DNA of 51,022 nt from the NCBI RefSeq assembly GCF_001544795.2, contig NZ_FCOI02000044.1:1-51022 (forward strand), read 5' to 3'. A program made the position numbers and the translations under genes. The stretch comes from Caballeronia temeraria (GTDB taxonomy: Bacteria; Pseudomonadota; Gammaproteobacteria; Burkholderiales; Burkholderiaceae). The notes beneath the pieces were generated by a model that made no database searches, was not told the DNA's origin, and worked only from the letters and a program-made list of their open reading frames with translations. Shown here one piece after another: positions 26,986 to 35,895 of the stretch; the stretch's first letter is position 1; each line of letters starts with the position of its first letter.

Positions 26986-27069
26986 GAAGTCACCTGCTTG
27001 AAAGCCCGCATAGGGCGCGAAGAGCACGGCGCGCGGCGAGGATCACCCGCCGCACGCCAGAAAATGGGA

Positions 27070-27342
27070 TCAGCGGCGCGCCGCCAGTCCGACCGTCATC
27101 GTCACGACGAGCAGCGCGAAGACCGCGCACGCGAGCCATTCGAGCGTATCGCCGTCGTGATAGACATCGACGATATTGCCGAGCATGCGCGCGACGATCG
27201 TCGCCAGTATGCCAGCGGCGACGGCCGTCCCGACATGTCCCGCCGGAGCCCGAGCGACGCGTCCCGCACGCCGCAGCGGATGCAGCCACCAGCCCGCGGC
27301 GCCGATCACCGCGCCGAGAAAAATCAGTCCTGTCCAGCCCAT
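27070..27342 (-). CDS. Small three-span membrane protein
   Basis: A 90-residue hydrophobic protein with three predicted spans (about 3-19, 41-56 and 71-87) and a basic loop (HPLRRAGRVARAPAGH) after the first. Size and layout recall GlsB/YeaQ/YmgE stress-associated membrane proteins, but the glycine pattern match is loose, so this is tentative. The ATG at 27342 opens the first span; the upstream in-frame stretch is polar. It precedes the aminopeptidase gene by 84 bp on the same strand. Confidence 0.6.
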   Translation of the reverse strand: MGWTGLIFLGAVIGAAGWWLHPLRRAGRVARAPAGHVGTAVAAGILATIVARMLGNIVDVYHDGDTLEWLACAVFALLVVTMTVGLAARR

Positions 27343-27750
27343 CAGCGGCGGTGCTCCGTCGAAGTCGATGCTTTGCAAAGTGGAGCGTTTCGAATGATGG
27401 ACATGACTCTGGAAAACTTCCGGCGAGAACGTAGCGCCTGAGTTTAGGGGCCGGATTTGGCGAGCGCAAGACTCCAAACCGATCATGTTTGCTCACCTCA
27501 CGCCTGAAAGCGAAAGGTGAAATAACGCGTTTCTGAGTCAGATAACTATACGAACTGTCTTAATTTCAGAGCCGCGCCAAACTGATATTATTTTCCGGAG
27601 AGCGCCGTCACGCCCGTGACATTCCGCTAATTTCCGCGAGCGCAACGCAATTCGCGTTCTTTGCACGATGATTTAACTGTTGCCTCTCGTCGCTATCGCC
27701 TTATCGCTGATTCAGCGAAATAAAACACCTCAAGAGCATCGAGTTCGCAT
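27343..27750. other. AT-rich intergenic region before the glycosyltransferase
   Basis: No convincing gene in 408 bp. From about 27490 composition drops clearly below the surrounding GC level (for example CTATACGAACTGTCTTAATTTC and GATATTATTTTCC). It should contain divergent promoters for the small membrane protein and the glycosyltransferase, but no clear -35/-10 pair stands out. The composition shift continues into the glycosyltransferase. Confidence 0.6.
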
Positions 27751-28569
27751 ATGACCGAAACCCATCCGATTTCCCTGCGCGGCCTCGAGCTCATCATCAC
27801 GTATCGCGGCGGAAGCGAAGAGCGGCGTGACAACCTGCGCGGGGTTCTGCGTCATCTGAACCGCACCTACTCGGACTATCTCGTCTGGTTGATAGAGGCG
27901 GACGCCGCGCCCACGTTCGACTGGTCCGCGTTCGCCGACCCGAAAATCAGACACCTGTTCGTCCATGACACCGGACCTTTTCCGAAAGCGCGATTAGTCA
28001 ATCTCGGCGCGCTCATGGCGAAAAGCCCGATTATCTGCTTGCACGATGCCGATATGATCGCCAATCCGCGTTTCCTGAAAATCGCAGTAAACGCACTGAT
28101 GGATGACGATAAAAGCGACGTACTATGCCCTTTCATGCGTGTTTTGAATGTTTCGGGCAATCTGCGCCAGTCTTTCATCGAATCTGGAAATATCGATGAA
28201 CTCACGCCGTTTCTGGAAAGCGATCTGCCGGACGACATCAATCTGATGTATCTCAACACGCCCGGTGCAATCAATGTATTCAGACGCGCCGATTTCATCC
28301 GCATCGGAGGGCTGGACCCGAGCTTCATCGGCTGGGGCGGCGAAGACGACGACCTCTTGTTGCGCGCCACGCGCCTCGGATTGCGCTGGCATTCCTTGGG
28401 CGGCGATAGCGCAGCGCTTTTTCACCTGAATCACGACTCCTCGTGGCGCTTCGAACGCCTGGAGGAAGAAAACATCGCCAAGAACCGGAAGCAGGCGTTC
28501 GAGACAGCCGACATTTCAATTGAAGCGCTCAACGAGCGCGCGGCGGAACTATCGAAATTTTTCCGCTGA
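27751..28569 (+). CDS. Glycosyltransferase, GT-A fold with galactosyltransferase-type C-terminal motif
   Basis: A 272-residue soluble glycosyltransferase. The N-terminal nucleotide-binding half opens with LELIITYRGGSEERRDNL and has a DxD metal site (HDADM, Asp99/Asp101). The acceptor half has NTPGAINVFRRADFIRIGGLD followed by GWGGEDDDLLLR (194-204), the GGED-type motif of N-terminal/GT7-like galactosyltransferases. The sugar and acceptor are unknown; no other polysaccharide gene is near. Lower GC than its neighbours and an AT-rich upstream region suggest transfer. Confidence 0.8.
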   Translation: MTETHPISLRGLELIITYRGGSEERRDNLRGVLRHLNRTYSDYLVWLIEADAAPTFDWSAFADPKIRHLFVHDTGPFPKARLVNLGALMAKSPIICLHDADMIANPRFLKIAVNALMDDDKSDVLCPFMRVLNVSGNLRQSFIESGNIDELTPFLESDLPDDINLMYLNTPGAINVFRRADFIRIGGLDPSFIGWGGEDDDLLLRATRLGLRWHSLGGDSAALFHLNHDSSWRFERLEEENIAKNRKQAFETADISIEALNERAAELSKFFR

Positions 28570-28624
28570 GCGAACCTGCGGCGCTCTGCCGCACGGCGCT
28601 CGCGGCATCACTCCGGCGCCCGCC

Positions 28625-28674
28625 AGGTGGCAATTCGAGCCGGAAAGGGCCTGCTCCCGCCCCAAATGCCACCT
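28625..28674. repeat. Stem-loop between the glycosyltransferase and hemA
   Basis: AGGTGGCA (28625-28632) and TGCCACCT (28667-28674) are perfect 8-bp arms; the interior can pair again through GGGC/GCCC. No T-run follows. It lies 56 bp after the glycosyltransferase and about 25 bp before a TATAAT (28700-28705) probably serving hemA. Could be a Rho-type or attenuated terminator or an RNA element. Confidence 0.5.
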
Positions 28675-28758
28675 ATAAATGAAGAAATACGCAAAAGGCT
28701 ATAATATCGGGCTATCTGAAAGGCCCTTGGCTTAGGCCCAAAGCATCAGCCCAAAAAA

Positions 28759-30054
28759 ATGCAGCTCCTCACGATCGGAATCAACCACCACACTGCGCCT
28801 GTCGCTCTGCGCGAACGCGTGGCGTTTCCGCTCGAACAACTGAAGCCTGCTCTGGGCGCGCTGAAGGACATCTGGCTCGGCCCGCTCGCGAAAGTGTCGC
28901 CCGAAGCGGCGATTCTCTCGACCTGCAATCGCACCGAACTCTACTGCGCCACCGACGACTCCGCCGCCCGCGAAGCCGCGCTCCAGTGGCTCTCGAAGTA
29001 CCACAGCATCCCCGTTCCGGAACTCGCGCCGCACGTTTACGCGCTGCCGCAGTCGGAGGCCGTGCGTCACGCGTTCCGCGTCGCGTCCGGACTGGACTCG
29101 ATGGTGCTCGGCGAGACGCAAATCGTCGGACAAATGAAGGATGCGGTGCGCACCGCGTCCGAAGCCGGCGCGCTCGGCACGTATCTCAACCAGTTGTTCC
29201 AGCGCACGTTCGCGGTCGCGAAAGAAGTGCGCACGACGACCGAAATCGGCGCGCAATCGGTGTCGATGGCCGCCGCCGCCGTGCGTCTCGCTCAGCGCAT
29301 CTTCGAGAACATTTCGAGTCAGCGCGTGCTGTTCATCGGCGCGGGCGAAATGATCGAACTGTGCGCCACGCACTTCGCCGCGCAGAATCCGCGTGAGCTG
29401 GTCGTCGCGAACCGCACCGCTGAACGCGGCGAAAAGCTCGCCGGCCGCTTCAATGGCCGCGCGATTCCGCTCTCCGAGCTGCCCGCGCGCATGGCGGACT
29501 TCGACATCATCGTGTCGTGCACGGCGTCGACGCTGCCGATCATCGGTCTCGGCGCGGTCGAGCGTGCGGTGCGCGCGCGCCGGCATCGGCCGATCTTCAT
29601 GGTCGATCTCGCCGTGCCGCGCGACATCGAGCCGGAAGTCGGCAATCTGCAGGACGTGTTTCTCTACACCGTCGACGACCTCGGCGCGATCGTGCGCGAA
29701 GGCAACGCGTCGCGCCAGGCGGCGGTCGCGCAGGCCGAATCGATCATCGAAACGCGCGTCGCGAATTTCATGCAATGGCTCGATGCGCGCAGCATCGTGC
29801 CGGTCATCCGCCACATGCACACGCAGGCGGACGCGTTGCGCCGCGCCGAACTCGATCGCGCGCGCAAGATGCTCGCGCGCGGCGACGATCCCGCCGCCGT
29901 GCTCGAAGCGCTCTCGCAATCGCTCACGAACAAGCTGATTCACGGCCCCACGCACGCGCTCAACCGCGCGAGCAGCGAGGAGCGCGGGCAGCTCATCGAC
30001 CTGATGAGCGGTTTCTATCGCCACGGCTCGTCGTCCGATTCGTCGGAACGTTAG
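28759..30054 (+). CDS. hemA: Glutamyl-tRNA reductase
   Basis: Enzyme of 431 residues, first of the C5 tetrapyrrole pathway: it reduces glutamyl-tRNA to glutamate-1-semialdehyde. N-terminal GINHHTAPVALRE, catalytic Cys56 in STCNRTE, GLDSMVLGETQIVGQ, NADPH-binding FIGAGEM and the C-terminal dimerisation helix are present. It leads a series with prfA, prmC and grxD, an arrangement kept across many proteobacteria. A TATAAT at 28700-28705 likely belongs to its promoter, though no good -35 box is visible. Confidence 0.96.
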   Translation: MQLLTIGINHHTAPVALRERVAFPLEQLKPALGALKDIWLGPLAKVSPEAAILSTCNRTELYCATDDSAAREAALQWLSKYHSIPVPELAPHVYALPQSEAVRHAFRVASGLDSMVLGETQIVGQMKDAVRTASEAGALGTYLNQLFQRTFAVAKEVRTTTEIGAQSVSMAAAAVRLAQRIFENISSQRVLFIGAGEMIELCATHFAAQNPRELVVANRTAERGEKLAGRFNGRAIPLSELPARMADFDIIVSCTASTLPIIGLGAVERAVRARRHRPIFMVDLAVPRDIEPEVGNLQDVFLYTVDDLGAIVREGNASRQAAVAQAESIIETRVANFMQWLDARSIVPVIRHMHTQADALRRAELDRARKMLARGDDPAAVLEALSQSLTNKLIHGPTHALNRASSEERGQLIDLMSGFYRHGSSSDSSER

Positions 30055-30151
30055 CGGCCTTCTCTTTGCTATTCTCAAAGGCTCCGCGCGGCTAGCGCGG
30101 CGGCTCCCCGATCGCAGTATTTCCTGACGCTCACCGCGTCATTTCCGACCG

Positions 30152-31234
30152 ATGAAAACGAGCATGCAAAGCAAGCTCGACCAGCTTGCAAAACGGCAGG
30201 TCGATCTCAACGAATTGTTGAGCCGCGAAGATGTGACTTCCGATATGGACCAATACCGGAAACTCACGCGCGAGCACGCGGAAATCAACCCGATCGTCGA
30301 ACAATACGCGCTCTGGCGTCAGGCGCTGACCGACGAGGCGACCGCGCAGGAACTGCTCTCCGATCCGTCGATGCGCGATTTCGCCGAAGAGGAAATCGGC
30401 GAAGCGCGCGAGCGCATGACGAAGATCGAAGGCGATCTGCAGATGATGCTGCTGCCGAAAGATCCGAACGACGATCGCAATATCTTCATCGAAATTCGCG
30501 CGGGCACCGGCGGCGACGAATCCGCGCTCTTCGCGGGCGATCTGCTGCGCATGTATCTGCGTTACGCGGAACGCAATCGATGGACCGCCGAAACGATGTC
30601 GGAGAGCGTGTCGGATCTCGGCGGCTACAAGGAAGTGATCGTGCGGATCGCCGGGCAGAGCGCGTATTCGCGGCTCAAGTTCGAATCGGGCGGGCATCGC
30701 GTGCAGCGGGTTCCGGCCACCGAAACGCAGGGGCGCATCCACACGTCGGCATGTACCGTCGCCGTGATGCCGGAAGCCGATGAAATCAGCGAAGTCGTCA
30801 TCAATCCGGCCGATTTGCGCATCGATACGTTCCGCGCGTCCGGCGCGGGCGGGCAGCACATCAACAAGACGGATTCGGCCGTGCGCGTCACGCACTTGCC
30901 GACGGGCATCGTCGTGGAATGTCAGGACGACCGTTCCCAGCACAAGAACAAGGATCGCGCGCTGAAGGTGCTCGCCGCGCGCATCAAGGACAAGCAGTAT
31001 CACGAGCAGCACGCGAAGGAAGCGGCCACGCGCAAGAGTCTGATCGGCTCGGGCGACCGTTCGGAACGCATTCGCACGTACAACTTCCCGCAAGGGCGCA
31101 TGACGGATCACCGCATCAACCTGACGCTCTACAAGCTCGAATACATCATGGACGGCGATCTCGACGAACTGATCGGCGCGCTCGTGTCCGAGCATCAGGC
31201 GGAGCAGCTCGCGGCGCTCGGGGAATCGGAGTGA
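30152..31234 (+). CDS. prfA: Peptide chain release factor 1
   Basis: RF1 of 360 residues. The catalytic GGQ is at 233-235 in GAGGQHINKTDSAVR, and the codon-reading loop lies in HRVQRVPATETQGRIHTS with the PAT tripeptide that separates RF1 from RF2 (SPF). It reads UAA and UAG stop codons. Its stop overlaps the prmC start (GTGA), tying it to the enzyme that methylates its GGQ glutamine. Confidence 0.97.
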   Translation: MKTSMQSKLDQLAKRQVDLNELLSREDVTSDMDQYRKLTREHAEINPIVEQYALWRQALTDEATAQELLSDPSMRDFAEEEIGEARERMTKIEGDLQMMLLPKDPNDDRNIFIEIRAGTGGDESALFAGDLLRMYLRYAERNRWTAETMSESVSDLGGYKEVIVRIAGQSAYSRLKFESGGHRVQRVPATETQGRIHTSACTVAVMPEADEISEVVINPADLRIDTFRASGAGGQHINKTDSAVRVTHLPTGIVVECQDDRSQHKNKDRALKVLAARIKDKQYHEQHAKEAATRKSLIGSGDRSERIRTYNFPQGRMTDHRINLTLYKLEYIMDGDLDELIGALVSEHQAEQLAALGESE

Positions 31235-32055
31235 GCGACGCCGCCGCGTTGTTGCGGGCATGTGTACTGCCGCCGCTCGAAGCGCGCATCCTGTTGATGC
31301 ACGTGCTCGGCTGGCGGCGCGCGGAACTCATCACGCGCGATCATGAAGCGCTTTCGCCCGACGCAATCGCGCGTTTCGAAGCGCTCGCGGCGCGGCGATC
31401 GAACGGCGAGCCGATCGCGCAACTGACGGGCCGGCGCGAATTCTTCGGGCTCGATTTCGATGTGACGCCCGACGTGCTGATCCCGCGGCCGGAAACCGAA
31501 CTGCTCGTGGAACTCGCGCTCGACGCCATCGCCGATGCACGCCATCCGCGCGTGCTCGATCTGGGCACGGGAACGGGCGCCATCGCGATTTCCATCGCGC
31601 ATGCGCGGCCGGATGCGCGCGTGTGGGCCGTGGATCGATCGAACGCCGCGCTCGATGTCGCGCGCGGCAATGCCACGCGTCTGCTCGCCGGCAATACCGT
31701 GACGTTCATCGAAAGCGACTGGACCGCGAACGTCGATCCGTCGCTGCGGTTCGAAGTCATCGTCAGCAATCCGCCGTATATCGCGAGCGACGATCCGCAT
31801 CTCGAACGAGGCGATCTGCGCTTCGAACCGCGCGGCGCCCTCACCGACGACGCCGACGGCCTGTCCGCGATCCGCACGATCATCGAGAAGGCGCCGTTTC
31901 TGCTCGCGAACAACGGCGCGCTTTGGTTCGAGCACGGCTACGATCAGGCGTCGTCCGTGCGCGACATGCTCGAGGCACGCGGCTTCACGCAAGTCCGCTC
32001 GATGCGCGATCTCGCCGGCATCGAACGCTGCTCGGGCGGTCTGTTCACCGTGTGA
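31231..32055 (+). CDS. prmC: Release factor glutamine methyltransferase PrmC
   Basis: Class-I SAM methyltransferase of 274 residues. SAM motif LDLGTGTGAIAI and the substrate-glutamine motif NPPY (180-183) are visible, with IPRPETE before the SAM site. It methylates the GGQ glutamine of RF1 and RF2. I chose the GTG at 31231 because it overlaps the prfA stop by 4 bp (GTGA) and gives the standard length; no in-frame ATG lies near the expected N-terminus. Confidence 0.94.
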   Translation: MSDAAALLRACVLPPLEARILLMHVLGWRRAELITRDHEALSPDAIARFEALAARRSNGEPIAQLTGRREFFGLDFDVTPDVLIPRPETELLVELALDAIADARHPRVLDLGTGTGAIAISIAHARPDARVWAVDRSNAALDVARGNATRLLAGNTVTFIESDWTANVDPSLRFEVIVSNPPYIASDDPHLERGDLRFEPRGALTDDADGLSAIRTIIEKAPFLLANNGALWFEHGYDQASSVRDMLEARGFTQVRSMRDLAGIERCSGGLFTV

Positions 32056-32129
32056 GCGGCCCGGCCCGAGTAATCGAAATCCGCTATCATTTCCAGACCT
32101 CTCACCGAAATCTCAAGCGCAGGAACGTC

Positions 32130-32441
32130 ATGGACACGCAAGAACGCATCAAGCAAATCGTCGATCAAAGCCCGGTGGTCCTTTTCATGAAGGGCACGGC
32201 GCAATTCCCGATGTGCGGCTTCTCCGGCCGCGCCATTCAAGTGCTGAAGGCGTGCGGCGTCGATCAGATCAAAACCGTGAACGTCCTCGAAGACGACGAA
32301 ATCCGCCAGGGCATCAAGGAATTCTCCAACTGGCCGACCATTCCGCAGCTTTACGTGAAGGGCGAGTTCATCGGCGGCTCGGACATCATGATGGAGATGT
32401 ATCAATCGGGCGAACTGCAACAGCTCTTCGCCGCAGCCTGA
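32130..32441 (+). CDS. grxD: Monothiol glutaredoxin GrxD
   Basis: CGFS-type monothiol glutaredoxin of 103 residues with the active site CGFS at 29-32 (PMCGFSGRA) and the TIPQLYVKGEFIGGSD glutathione-binding segment. CGFS glutaredoxins bind a bridging 2Fe-2S cluster and pass it to acceptors. It follows prmC by 74 bp and precedes ubiX by 13 bp. Confidence 0.95.
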   Translation: MDTQERIKQIVDQSPVVLFMKGTAQFPMCGFSGRAIQVLKACGVDQIKTVNVLEDDEIRQGIKEFSNWPTIPQLYVKGEFIGGSDIMMEMYQSGELQQLFAAA

Positions 32442-32454
32442 GTTTTTTCCGCAA

Positions 32455-33060
32455 GTGAGCGCGCCCGCTGCCGCGAAACGACGGCTTATCGTCGCGATTA
32501 CCGGCGCAACGGGCGCCATCTACGGCGTGCGTCTGCTCGAGACGCTGCGCCGCCTTTCCGGCGTCGAGACGCATCTGCTCGTCTCCAGCGCCGGTTGGCT
32601 CAATATCCAGCACGAACTCGATCTCGACAAAGCCGCGGTCCACGCGCTCGCCGATGTCGTCCATAGCGTGCGCGATGTCGGTGCGACCATCGCGTCCGGT
32701 TCATTCGCGACCGACGGCATGGTCGTCGCGCCCTGCTCCATGCGCACGCTCGCAAGCATCGCGCACGGTCTCTCCGACAATCTCATCACCCGCGCCGCCG
32801 ATGTCGTGCTGAAAGAGCGCCGCCGCCTCGTGCTGCTCGTGCGCGAGACGCCGTTCAATCTCGCACATCTGCGGAACATGACGGCCGTCACCGAAATGGG
32901 CGGCGTGATTTTTCCGCCGCTGCCGGCGTTCTATCAAAAGCCCGCGACCATCGACGACATGGTCGATCACACGGTTGCGCGCGTCATCGATCTGTTCGGG
33001 CTCGGGCAGCCGGTCGCTTCGACGTGGCAAGGTCTGCGCGGAGAGACGGACCGAGATTGA
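32455..33060 (+). CDS. ubiX: Flavin prenyltransferase UbiX
   Basis: Flavoprotein of 201 residues. The FMN-site motif ITGATGAIYGVRLLE is at the N-terminus, with SFATDGMVVAPCSMRTLASIAHG and RRRLVLLVRETPFN following. UbiX prenylates FMN to make the cofactor for the UbiD decarboxylase of ubiquinone synthesis. The GTG at 32455 is taken as the start because it follows grxD closely; the first eight residues are variable in the family. Confidence 0.93.
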   Translation: MSAPAAAKRRLIVAITGATGAIYGVRLLETLRRLSGVETHLLVSSAGWLNIQHELDLDKAAVHALADVVHSVRDVGATIASGSFATDGMVVAPCSMRTLASIAHGLSDNLITRAADVVLKERRRLVLLVRETPFNLAHLRNMTAVTEMGGVIFPPLPAFYQKPATIDDMVDHTVARVIDLFGLGQPVASTWQGLRGETDRD

Positions 33061-33154
33061 CAACACCGGCGACATAATTCGTTGCTCGCCGGGCCATTTA
33101 TCAACGCGAGTTGCGGCCTTACATTGATGGCATACCGAATAGGAATTTGCCGCC

Positions 33155-33940
33155 ATGAGCCGATTGCCCACCGTTTTCATTTCCCACGGCGCGCCGACAT
33201 TGCCGATCGATCCGTCGATGCCGTCCGCCGAATTCGCGTCGCTCGGACAAGCGCTGCCGCGTCCGCGCGCGATCCTGATGCTGTCCGCCCATTGGGGCAC
33301 GGCGCAGCCGGTCGCGAGCACGGCCGAACGGCCTGAGACGATCCACGACTTCTACGGTTTCCCGCGCGCGCTCTACGAAATCCGCTATCCGGCGCCCGGC
33401 GCGCCCGATCTCGCGAAACGCGCCGCCGCGCTGCTCGACGCGCAAGGCATTCCCGCCGCGACGACGGATCACGGACTCGACCACGGCGCCTGGGTGCCGA
33501 TGCTGCTGATGTTCCCCGATGCGGACGTGCCAGTCGCGCAACTCTCGATTCAGCCGCATCTGGACGCCGCACATCATTTCCGCATCGGTCGCGCGTTGCG
33601 AAATCTGCGCGATGACGGCGTGATGATCGTAGGTTCGGGGCAGATCACGCACAATCTGCGCATGGCAGACTTCAGCGCGCGCCCCGAAGACGCCGATCCG
33701 CGCGTGGCCGAGTTCACCGGCTGGTTCGAGAGCCGAATGGCCGAACGCGATATCGATGCCCTCATCGACTATCGCGCCCGCGCGCCGCATGCCGCGCTGA
33801 TGCATCCGACCGACGAGCACTTGCTGCCCGTGTTCAGCGCGCTCGGCGCGGCGTCGGACGATTATCGGCTGGGCATTCAGTCGCTCGGCACGTTCCAGCG
33901 CGCGCTCGCGATGACCAACTACGTTTTCACCGACGACTGA
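33155..33940 (+). CDS. ygiD: LigB/DODA-family extradiol dioxygenase, YgiD-like
   Basis: A 261-residue class III extradiol dioxygenase. Metal-ligand histidines appear in ISHGAP, LSAHWG, DHGLDHGAW, GQITHNL and MHPTDEHLLPV, matching E. coli YgiD (4,5-DOPA dioxygenase) in size and layout. The physiological substrate is uncertain; the family cleaves catechol rings. It lies 94 bp after ubiX and may be co-transcribed or have its own promoter. Confidence 0.85.
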   Translation: MSRLPTVFISHGAPTLPIDPSMPSAEFASLGQALPRPRAILMLSAHWGTAQPVASTAERPETIHDFYGFPRALYEIRYPAPGAPDLAKRAAALLDAQGIPAATTDHGLDHGAWVPMLLMFPDADVPVAQLSIQPHLDAAHHFRIGRALRNLRDDGVMIVGSGQITHNLRMADFSARPEDADPRVAEFTGWFESRMAERDIDALIDYRARAPHAALMHPTDEHLLPVFSALGAASDDYRLGIQSLGTFQRALAMTNYVFTDD

Positions 33941-33948
33941 GCGAAAAA

Positions 33949-33976
33949 AAGCCCGCCGGATCGCTCGGGCGGGCTT
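33949..33976. terminator. Terminator between ygiD and the APC permease
   Basis: AAGCCCGCC/GGCGGGCTT stem with a 10-nt loop. The T7 run is on the minus strand (A7 at 33944-33950), so it mainly serves the permease, but it lies between two convergent genes. Confidence 0.85.
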
Positions 33977-33996
33977 AATCGGTGAAACGAGCGCGA

Positions 33997-35589
33997 TCAG
34001 GCGCCGACTTCGTGAAGAATGTCGTCGGTGCTTTCGCGTTCGTCGAGATACGTCGTGCGATAGCCCGTGTGCACGCCCCAGTAATAGAAGACCAGCGCGA
34101 GCACGGCCACGGCCGCCATGTCCCAGCCGTAAGGCAGCACACCGCTACCGCCAAAGTCCTTGCTGCCGATCAGCGACATGACCGCCATCGACGGCAGATA
34201 GGCCACCAGCCACCACGCCGCCTTCAGATCGCGGCCCCAGCCCGCGAAACCGGTCTTGGCCTGAAAGTAGAAGTACACCGGCAACGCGACGACCATCAGC
34301 AGGATGATTTCGCCGGTCAGCGGCCACTTCGCCCAGAACAGCACGAGCGACGCACACACGAACGCGAACGGCGCGATCAGACCCATCATCGGCAGCTTAA
34401 GCGGGCGATCGAGGTCGGTCGCCGAGCGGCGCAGCGCCATCAGGCTGACCGGACCCGTCAGATACGAGATGACGGTCGCGACCGAAATCACCGCCGCCAG
34501 CGAGCTCCAGCCTCGGAAGAAGAACAGGAAGATGAACGCGACCAGCAGGTTGAACCACATCGCCGGACGCGGCACGCCGTAGAACGGATGCACGGAACCG
34601 AACATCTTCGGCATCGTGTTGTTGCGCTGCATCGCGTAGATCATCCGCGTGGTCGTCGCCATGTAGGTCGTGCCGGTGCCGCTCGGGCTGACAAAGGCAT
34701 CGACATACAGCAGGATTGCGAGCCAGTTCAGGTTCAGCGCGAGCGCCAGTTCCGCGAACGGCGACGCGAAGTTGAAGTGCGACCAGCCCTTCGCGACATC
34801 GCCCGGACTCACCGCGCCGATATACGCGACCTGCAGCAGCACGTAGATGACGAGCGCGAGCAGGATCGAGCCGATCACCGCGAACGGCACGCTGCGCGCC
34901 GGATGACGCGCTTCGCCGGCAAGGTTCACCGGGCTCTGAAAACCGTTGAAGCTGAACACGATGCCGCTCGTCGCCACCGCCGTCAGCACGGCCGGCCAGC
35001 CATAAGGAGCAAAGCTCGACGCCGTGCCGAAGTTCTCCGAATGAAACCCGGTGAAAATCAGGCCCGCGATGGTCGCGCCCGGAATCAGGAACTTGAACAC
35101 GGTGATCAAGGTATTTGCGCGCGCAAACACCTTCACGCCCCAGTAATTCAGCATGAAGTAGACGATCACGAGCAGCGCCGACAGGAATAGCCCCATCGGC
35201 GTGAGCGACTCGTTGACGAAAAGCGCATGCGCCCAGTCATACGGCCAGGTGCTCATGTATTGGATCGACGCTTCGGCTTCGATCGGAATCACCGAAACGA
35301 TCGCGATCCAGTTCGCCCACGCGCTGATGAAACCGACGAGCGCGCCGTGCGAATAGCGTGCATAGCGCACCATGCCGCCGGACTCGGGGAACATCGCGCC
35401 GAGTTCGGCGTAGGTCAGCGCGATCGCCAGAATCACGACAGCGCCGATCACCCACGCGACGATCGCGGCGGGACCGGCGATTTTCGCGGCCTTCCACGCG
35501 CCGAACAGCCAGCCTGAACCGATGATGGACCCAAGCCCGGTCAGCAACAGCGCCATCGGGCCGATATTTCTTTGTATCGAACTCTTCAA
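33997..35589 (-). CDS. APC-family amino acid permease
   Basis: A 530-residue polytopic protein with about 12 hydrophobic spans. The first span shows the APC substrate motif GSIIGSGWLFG, followed by EAEASIQYM and ESGGMVRYARYSHG. It belongs to the amino acid-polyamine-organocation superfamily; substrate unknown. I chose TTG at 35589 because a GGAGAG ribosome site lies 6 nt upstream, while the ATG at 35622 has none and only adds a polar tail. The promoter region carries several palindromes. Confidence 0.85.
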   Translation of the reverse strand: MKSSIQRNIGPMALLLTGLGSIIGSGWLFGAWKAAKIAGPAAIVAWVIGAVVILAIALTYAELGAMFPESGGMVRYARYSHGALVGFISAWANWIAIVSVIPIEAEASIQYMSTWPYDWAHALFVNESLTPMGLFLSALLVIVYFMLNYWGVKVFARANTLITVFKFLIPGATIAGLIFTGFHSENFGTASSFAPYGWPAVLTAVATSGIVFSFNGFQSPVNLAGEARHPARSVPFAVIGSILLALVIYVLLQVAYIGAVSPGDVAKGWSHFNFASPFAELALALNLNWLAILLYVDAFVSPSGTGTTYMATTTRMIYAMQRNNTMPKMFGSVHPFYGVPRPAMWFNLLVAFIFLFFFRGWSSLAAVISVATVISYLTGPVSLMALRRSATDLDRPLKLPMMGLIAPFAFVCASLVLFWAKWPLTGEIILLMVVALPVYFYFQAKTGFAGWGRDLKAAWWLVAYLPSMAVMSLIGSKDFGGSGVLPYGWDMAAVAVLALVFYYWGVHTGYRTTYLDERESTDDILHEVGA

Positions 35590-35736
35590 TTCTCTCTCCA
35601 GTGTCTCGCGCTGCGCGCGCATCGCCCGCGGCAGACAAAGCCGCGTTCGCCGAGGGATGCCAGGAACATTCCCGACGATACTTCGCGTCGGTGCAACCCC
35701 CGAGAAGGCGCGTAGTTTACCGGTTGCACCTTTCGA

Positions 35737-35780
35737 ATGCAGTGCATACTGGAGAGAATTCGCCCCAAAACGGTGTTTTG
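35737..35780. promoter_or_regulatory. Palindromes upstream of the permease gene
   Basis: ATGCAGTGCAT (35737-35747) and CAAAACGGTGTTTTG (35766-35780) are perfect inverted repeats with 1- and 3-nt centres, lying 150-190 bp before the permease start. Their spacing suggests operator sites for an unknown regulator. Confidence 0.5.
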
Positions 35781-35811
35781 TTGAGCGGGTCGAGATTGGA
35801 CGCGCAAGCGA

Positions 35812-35828
35812 TGTAAATTTTGCTTACA
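35812..35828. promoter_or_regulatory. TGTAA-N7-TTACA inverted repeat
   Basis: TGTAA (35812-35816) and TTACA (35824-35828), perfect 5-bp arms 7 nt apart, lie between the permease palindromes and the cspA promoter. Candidate binding site for a dimeric regulator; no factor assigned. Confidence 0.4.
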
Positions 35829-35866
35829 CATCTCAAAAAAATCCCTTCAGAGTTGTCGGATATTAA

Positions 35867-35895
35867 TTGACCGCGAAATGGTTTCGCCGTATAAA
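35867..35895 (+). promoter_or_regulatory. cspA promoter
   Basis: TTGACC (35867-35872), a 17-bp spacer and TATAAA (35890-35895), close to the sigma-70 consensus. The predicted start near 35903 leaves a 5' leader of about 137 nt before the cold-shock gene, similar in length to thermosensing leaders of csp genes. Confidence 0.75.

Noticed and set aside
27487..27750. Possible mobile-element boundary in the AT-rich region
   Set aside because: No terminal inverted repeats, direct repeats, tRNA fragment or transposase/integrase remnant could be found.
33982..35190. 402-residue plus-strand ORF opposite the permease
   Set aside because: Charged, repetitive composition arising from the complement of hydrophobic codons; no ribosome site.
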